Shown one piece after another: positions 59,156 through 61,097 of a stretch of 61,097 nt of DNA (position 1 is the first letter of the stretch; each line of letters starts with the position of its first letter). This DNA is from Acidobacteriota bacterium (GTDB taxonomy: Bacteria > Acidobacteriota > Vicinamibacteria > Vicinamibacterales > UBA2999), in NCBI GenBank assembly GCA_018000455.1, contig JAGNJW010000031.1:1-61097 (forward strand). The letters are read 5' to 3'. The notes under the pieces are model-generated. The model did not search any database. It saw only the letters and a program-made list of their open reading frames with translations, and was not told the DNA's origin. The position numbers were made by a program, and so were the translations under genes.

Positions 59156-59898
59156 GCCGCGTCCTTTCGCGCCAACCGCGTCGCCAGCACCGAGCGCAAA
59201 CGGGCAATCGCCTGGCTGCGCAGCTGCGAGACGCGTGACTCGCCCACACCGATCACTTCACCGATTTCAGCCAGCGTCAGTTCTTCCTCGTAGTAGAGGG
59301 CGAGAATCTGGCGTTCGCGGTCGGGGAGTTCGGTGATGGCGCCGGCGAGCAAACGCCGCATCTCTTCGCGCTCGAGCCTGGCGTGCGGGCCCTCGCCCGG
59401 TTCAATCTCGACGTCGAGCGCGGTGCGGCCATCCTCGGTCGTGGCACTCTGCCGGATCGAGGCCAGCTCGGCCACCTTCAGCCGGTCGAGCATCTTCTCG
59501 TACTCGCTCTCGGAGACATCGAGGGCGCCGGCGATGTCGGCCGCGTCGGGCTCGCGCCCGAGCTGGAACCGAAGATTGGCGATCGCGGCATCGACATCGC
59601 GGCGCAGCTTGCGCACGGCTCGCGGAGCCCAGTCGAGGCCGCGCAGCGAGTCGAGCATGGCGCCGTGGATGCGCCGGCGGGCGAAGGCGCTGAAGGGCAC
59701 GCCAAGCGCCGGCCGGAAGCGCCCGGCCGCATCGATCAGTCCAAGTACACCGACACTCACGAGCTCCGAGACCTCGACCTGCGGAGGCAGGCGGTTGGCC
59801 AGGCGGCTCGCCATAGCCTTGACCAGGCCGACGTGCTCCATCACCAGCTGGTCGCGGACCGTCGTGTCCTGGTCGGTATTGACGCTCATTCCACGCAT
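59152..59898 (-). CDS. fliA: Flagellar sigma factor FliA (sigma-28)
   Basis: From the ATG at 59898 (GGGAG eight bases upstream) the protein has 248 residues. It has region 2 (VMEHVGLVKAMASRLANRLP and VGVLGLIDAAGRF), region 3 (FAFARRRIHGAMLDSLRGLDW-like AFARRRIHGAMLDSLRGLDW) and region 4 (ELPDRERQILALYYEEELTLAEIGEVIGVGESRVSQL in parts). It directs RNA polymerase to TAAAG-N11-GCCGAT promoters, of which four are proposed in this window. FlgM is its anti-sigma factor. An ATG three codons further in (59889) is an alternative. Confidence 0.94.
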   Translation of the reverse strand: MRGMSVNTDQDTTVRDQLVMEHVGLVKAMASRLANRLPPQVEVSELVSVGVLGLIDAAGRFRPALGVPFSAFARRRIHGAMLDSLRGLDWAPRAVRKLRRDVDAAIANLRFQLGREPDAADIAGALDVSESEYEKMLDRLKVAELASIRQSATTEDGRTALDVEIEPGEGPHARLEREEMRRLLAGAITELPDRERQILALYYEEELTLAEIGEVIGVGESRVSQLRSQAIARLRSVLATRLARKDAA

Positions 59899-59935
59899 TG
59901 CCCTGGCTCCCTGTCCTTGGTCGTCTGGCCGGCCG

Positions 59936-60949
59936 TCACGCCAGGCCCATTGCCATCGGCACGCCGAGCTCATCGCCCAGCATCGCCGCGGCGAGCACCT
60001 CCGGCGTGGCGCGCTCCAGGTCTTCCGGCACGCGCTGTCCGGTCGTCACGTACGAAATCTGCAGCCCCGTTTCGAGCAGCCAGGCAAAGAGCGCCGACGG
60101 CGATTCCGCCTCGTCGAGGCGCGACACGACCACGCGGTCGGGCCGTGCGTCGGCAAAGCGGGCCACGATCCTCCGCGCCGACGCCACCGAGGTGTCGGCC
60201 GGAATCACGAGATGCGTGCGCACGCCCTCGCGCCGGCCGAGCAACCGGCGCAGGTCGCGCACGTCGTCGTCCTTGGGCGAGCGGCCGGCGGTGTCGACAA
60301 GCAGCGTCTGGCGCGCGGCGCCAATTGCTTGATCCATGTCTTCGATGGTGCGGGCGGTGCGAAACGGCGCGCCGATGATGGCGGCATACGTCCGCAGCTG
60401 CTCGACGGCGCCGGCGCGGAAGGCATCGGCCGCCACCACGCCGAGCGCGCGCTTGCTGCGCACCTTTTCCTGGGCGGCGATCTTGGCGATGGTGGTCGTC
60501 TTCCCCACCCCGGGCGGGCCGACGAACACCTCGACGCTGGCGAACGACTCGGCGCCGGCTGCGTAGGGCGCCAGGTAGGTGGCCAGGTGCTGGCGCACGC
60601 TTTTCGGGGTGAGGTTTCGTTGCTGCCGGGACGGCACGCCGAGCGCCACCGACGCCGCCAGATCTGGCGACAGGCCGGCAGCGGTCAGCCGCGCTGCGAG
60701 GTGGCTGGCCGGCGCCAGCGTGTCGGCCGGCCGACGCTGCTGCACGGCTGGCCGGCACCAGTCGGCGGCCATCCGGCCCTCGGGGGCCTGAGCCGTCACC
60801 TGCACTTCACGCATCCCGACCCAGCCGCGCCAGCCGCGGGCGCTGACCAGCCCGCTCGACAGCACGACGGCGCTCGGCCCGAACTCCTCGCGAATCGCCT
60901 GAAAGGCTTCGCGAACCGTGGGTTGGCGGAACTCTTTGACCTGCAGCAT
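59936..60949 (-). CDS. flhF: Signal-recognition-particle-type GTPase FlhF
   Basis: From the ATG at 60949 the protein has 337 residues. The N-terminus MLQVKEFRQPTVREAFQAIREEFGPSAVVL fits the FlhF B domain (here given in parts), followed by the N domain (about 105-150) and the SRP GTPase domain (about 150-330). GPPGVGKTTTIAKIA is the P-loop, DAFRAGAVEQLRTYAAI is the G2 region and LLVDTAGRSPKDD is G3. FlhF marks the flagellum site at the cell pole. The partner flhG was not found next to it. fliA starts 37 bases downstream, and the flhA stop lies one base upstream. Confidence 0.93.
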   Translation of the reverse strand: MLQVKEFRQPTVREAFQAIREEFGPSAVVLSSGLVSARGWRGWVGMREVQVTAQAPEGRMAADWCRPAVQQRRPADTLAPASHLAARLTAAGLSPDLAASVALGVPSRQQRNLTPKSVRQHLATYLAPYAAGAESFASVEVFVGPPGVGKTTTIAKIAAQEKVRSKRALGVVAADAFRAGAVEQLRTYAAIIGAPFRTARTIEDMDQAIGAARQTLLVDTAGRSPKDDDVRDLRRLLGRREGVRTHLVIPADTSVASARRIVARFADARPDRVVVSRLDEAESPSALFAWLLETGLQISYVTTGQRVPEDLERATPEVLAAAMLGDELGVPMAMGLA

Positions 60950-60950
60950 G

Positions 60951-61097
60951 TCAGTCCAGCGTCGCAATCGAGGCCACGTGCACTTGCGGCGGCACTTCGT
61001 TGTGCGACAGCACACCCAGATGCGGCAGCACCCTGGCGAAAAGCCGCCAGATGTGTGGACGCAACGTCGGTGTGCACAAGAGCACAGGTTGTGCCAC
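60951..61097 (-). CDS. flhA: Flagellar biosynthesis protein FlhA, C-terminal fragment
   Basis: Reading the minus strand from the window edge gives 48 codons ending in TGA at 60951. The residues VAQPVLLCTPTLRPHIWRLF, RVLPHLGVLSHNEVPPQVHV and ASIATLD match the end of FlhA, where VLLCSPxLR and VLSxNEIPP are conserved. FlhA forms the export-gate ring. The rest of the gene lies outside the window. The stop is one base from the flhF ATG. Confidence 0.9.
   Translation of the reverse strand: MAQPVLLCTPTLRPHIWRLFARVLPHLGVLSHNEVPPQVHVASIATLD

Overview
The window is a high-GC chromosomal segment from a flagellated bacterium with an outer membrane (FlgH/FlgI ring genes and a beta-barrel protein are present). 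Gene content, the GC-rich codon use, the EF-P loop sequence and the abundance of Ala/Arg-rich secreted proteins suggest an Acidobacteriota member, possibly class Vicinamibacteria. That placement is inference, not proof. No mobile element, CRISPR array, rRNA or phage gene was seen. Genes are packed tightly. No gene-free stretch exceeds 300 bases. The two longest gaps are about 7695-7933 (divergent promoter region between uvrA and a response regulator) and 10237-10490 (holds a tRNA-Thr).

Region 1 (1-12.6 kb) is housekeeping: efp, a small heat-shock protein followed by an HtrA-type protease, an ECF sigma factor operon with a mechanosensitive-channel-like protein and a 3-methyladenine DNA glycosylase, uvrA, a lone receiver protein, a PAS-GGDEF-EAL protein, tRNA-Thr(CGT), an outer-membrane barrel and a secreted protein of unknown function.

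Region 2 (12.6-18.2 kb, minus strand) joins motility and second-messenger signalling. motA-motB is followed by a degenerate hybrid histidine kinase, a diguanylate cyclase and an HD-GYP response regulator. Sigma-28 type promoters can be read upstream of motA and again between motB and the kinase.

Region 3 (18.3-43.2 kb) is a surface and flagellin glycosylation locus. After one plus-strand glycosyltransferase comes a run of about 19 minus-strand genes, many with 1-11 base overlaps. It encodes a nonulosonic-acid (pseudaminic/legionaminic-like) pathway: CapD/PseB-like dehydratase, DegT aminotransferase, PseG-like hydrolase, HAD phosphatase, NeuB-like synthase, ATP-grasp ligase and SpsF/NeuA-like cytidylyltransferase. 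It also encodes a very long Maf-type flagellin glycosyltransferase, further glycosyltransferases and methyltransferases, and several proteins of unknown function. A second MotA/MotB-like pair is embedded in the middle with ATGA/GTGA overlaps to the sugar genes. A GGDEF-EAL protein is embedded too.

Region 4 (43.2-61.1 kb) is the flagellar core. fliC-fliD-fliS-fliT-like lie on the plus strand with a good sigma-28 promoter before fliC. On the minus strand, reading right to left, lie the flhA C-terminus, flhF, fliA, fliM, fliN, a membrane/coiled-coil protein, a standalone MshEN-type (c-di-GMP binding) protein, flgF, flgG, flgA, flgH, flgI, a FlgJ-M23 peptidase fusion, flgM, a FlgN-like gene, flgK, flgL, fliW, csrA and a tandem GNAT acetyltransferase. 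FliA activates late promoters and FlgM holds it in check. FliW and CsrA can couple flagellin secretion to fliC translation, whose leader carries GGA motifs. Glycosylation genes are expected to decorate the very short flagellin. Points of special interest are the Maf protein with a long extra C-terminal region, the MshEN protein inside the rod operon, FliM without a CheY-binding peptide, FlgH without a lipobox, and the stator pair inside the sugar operon.
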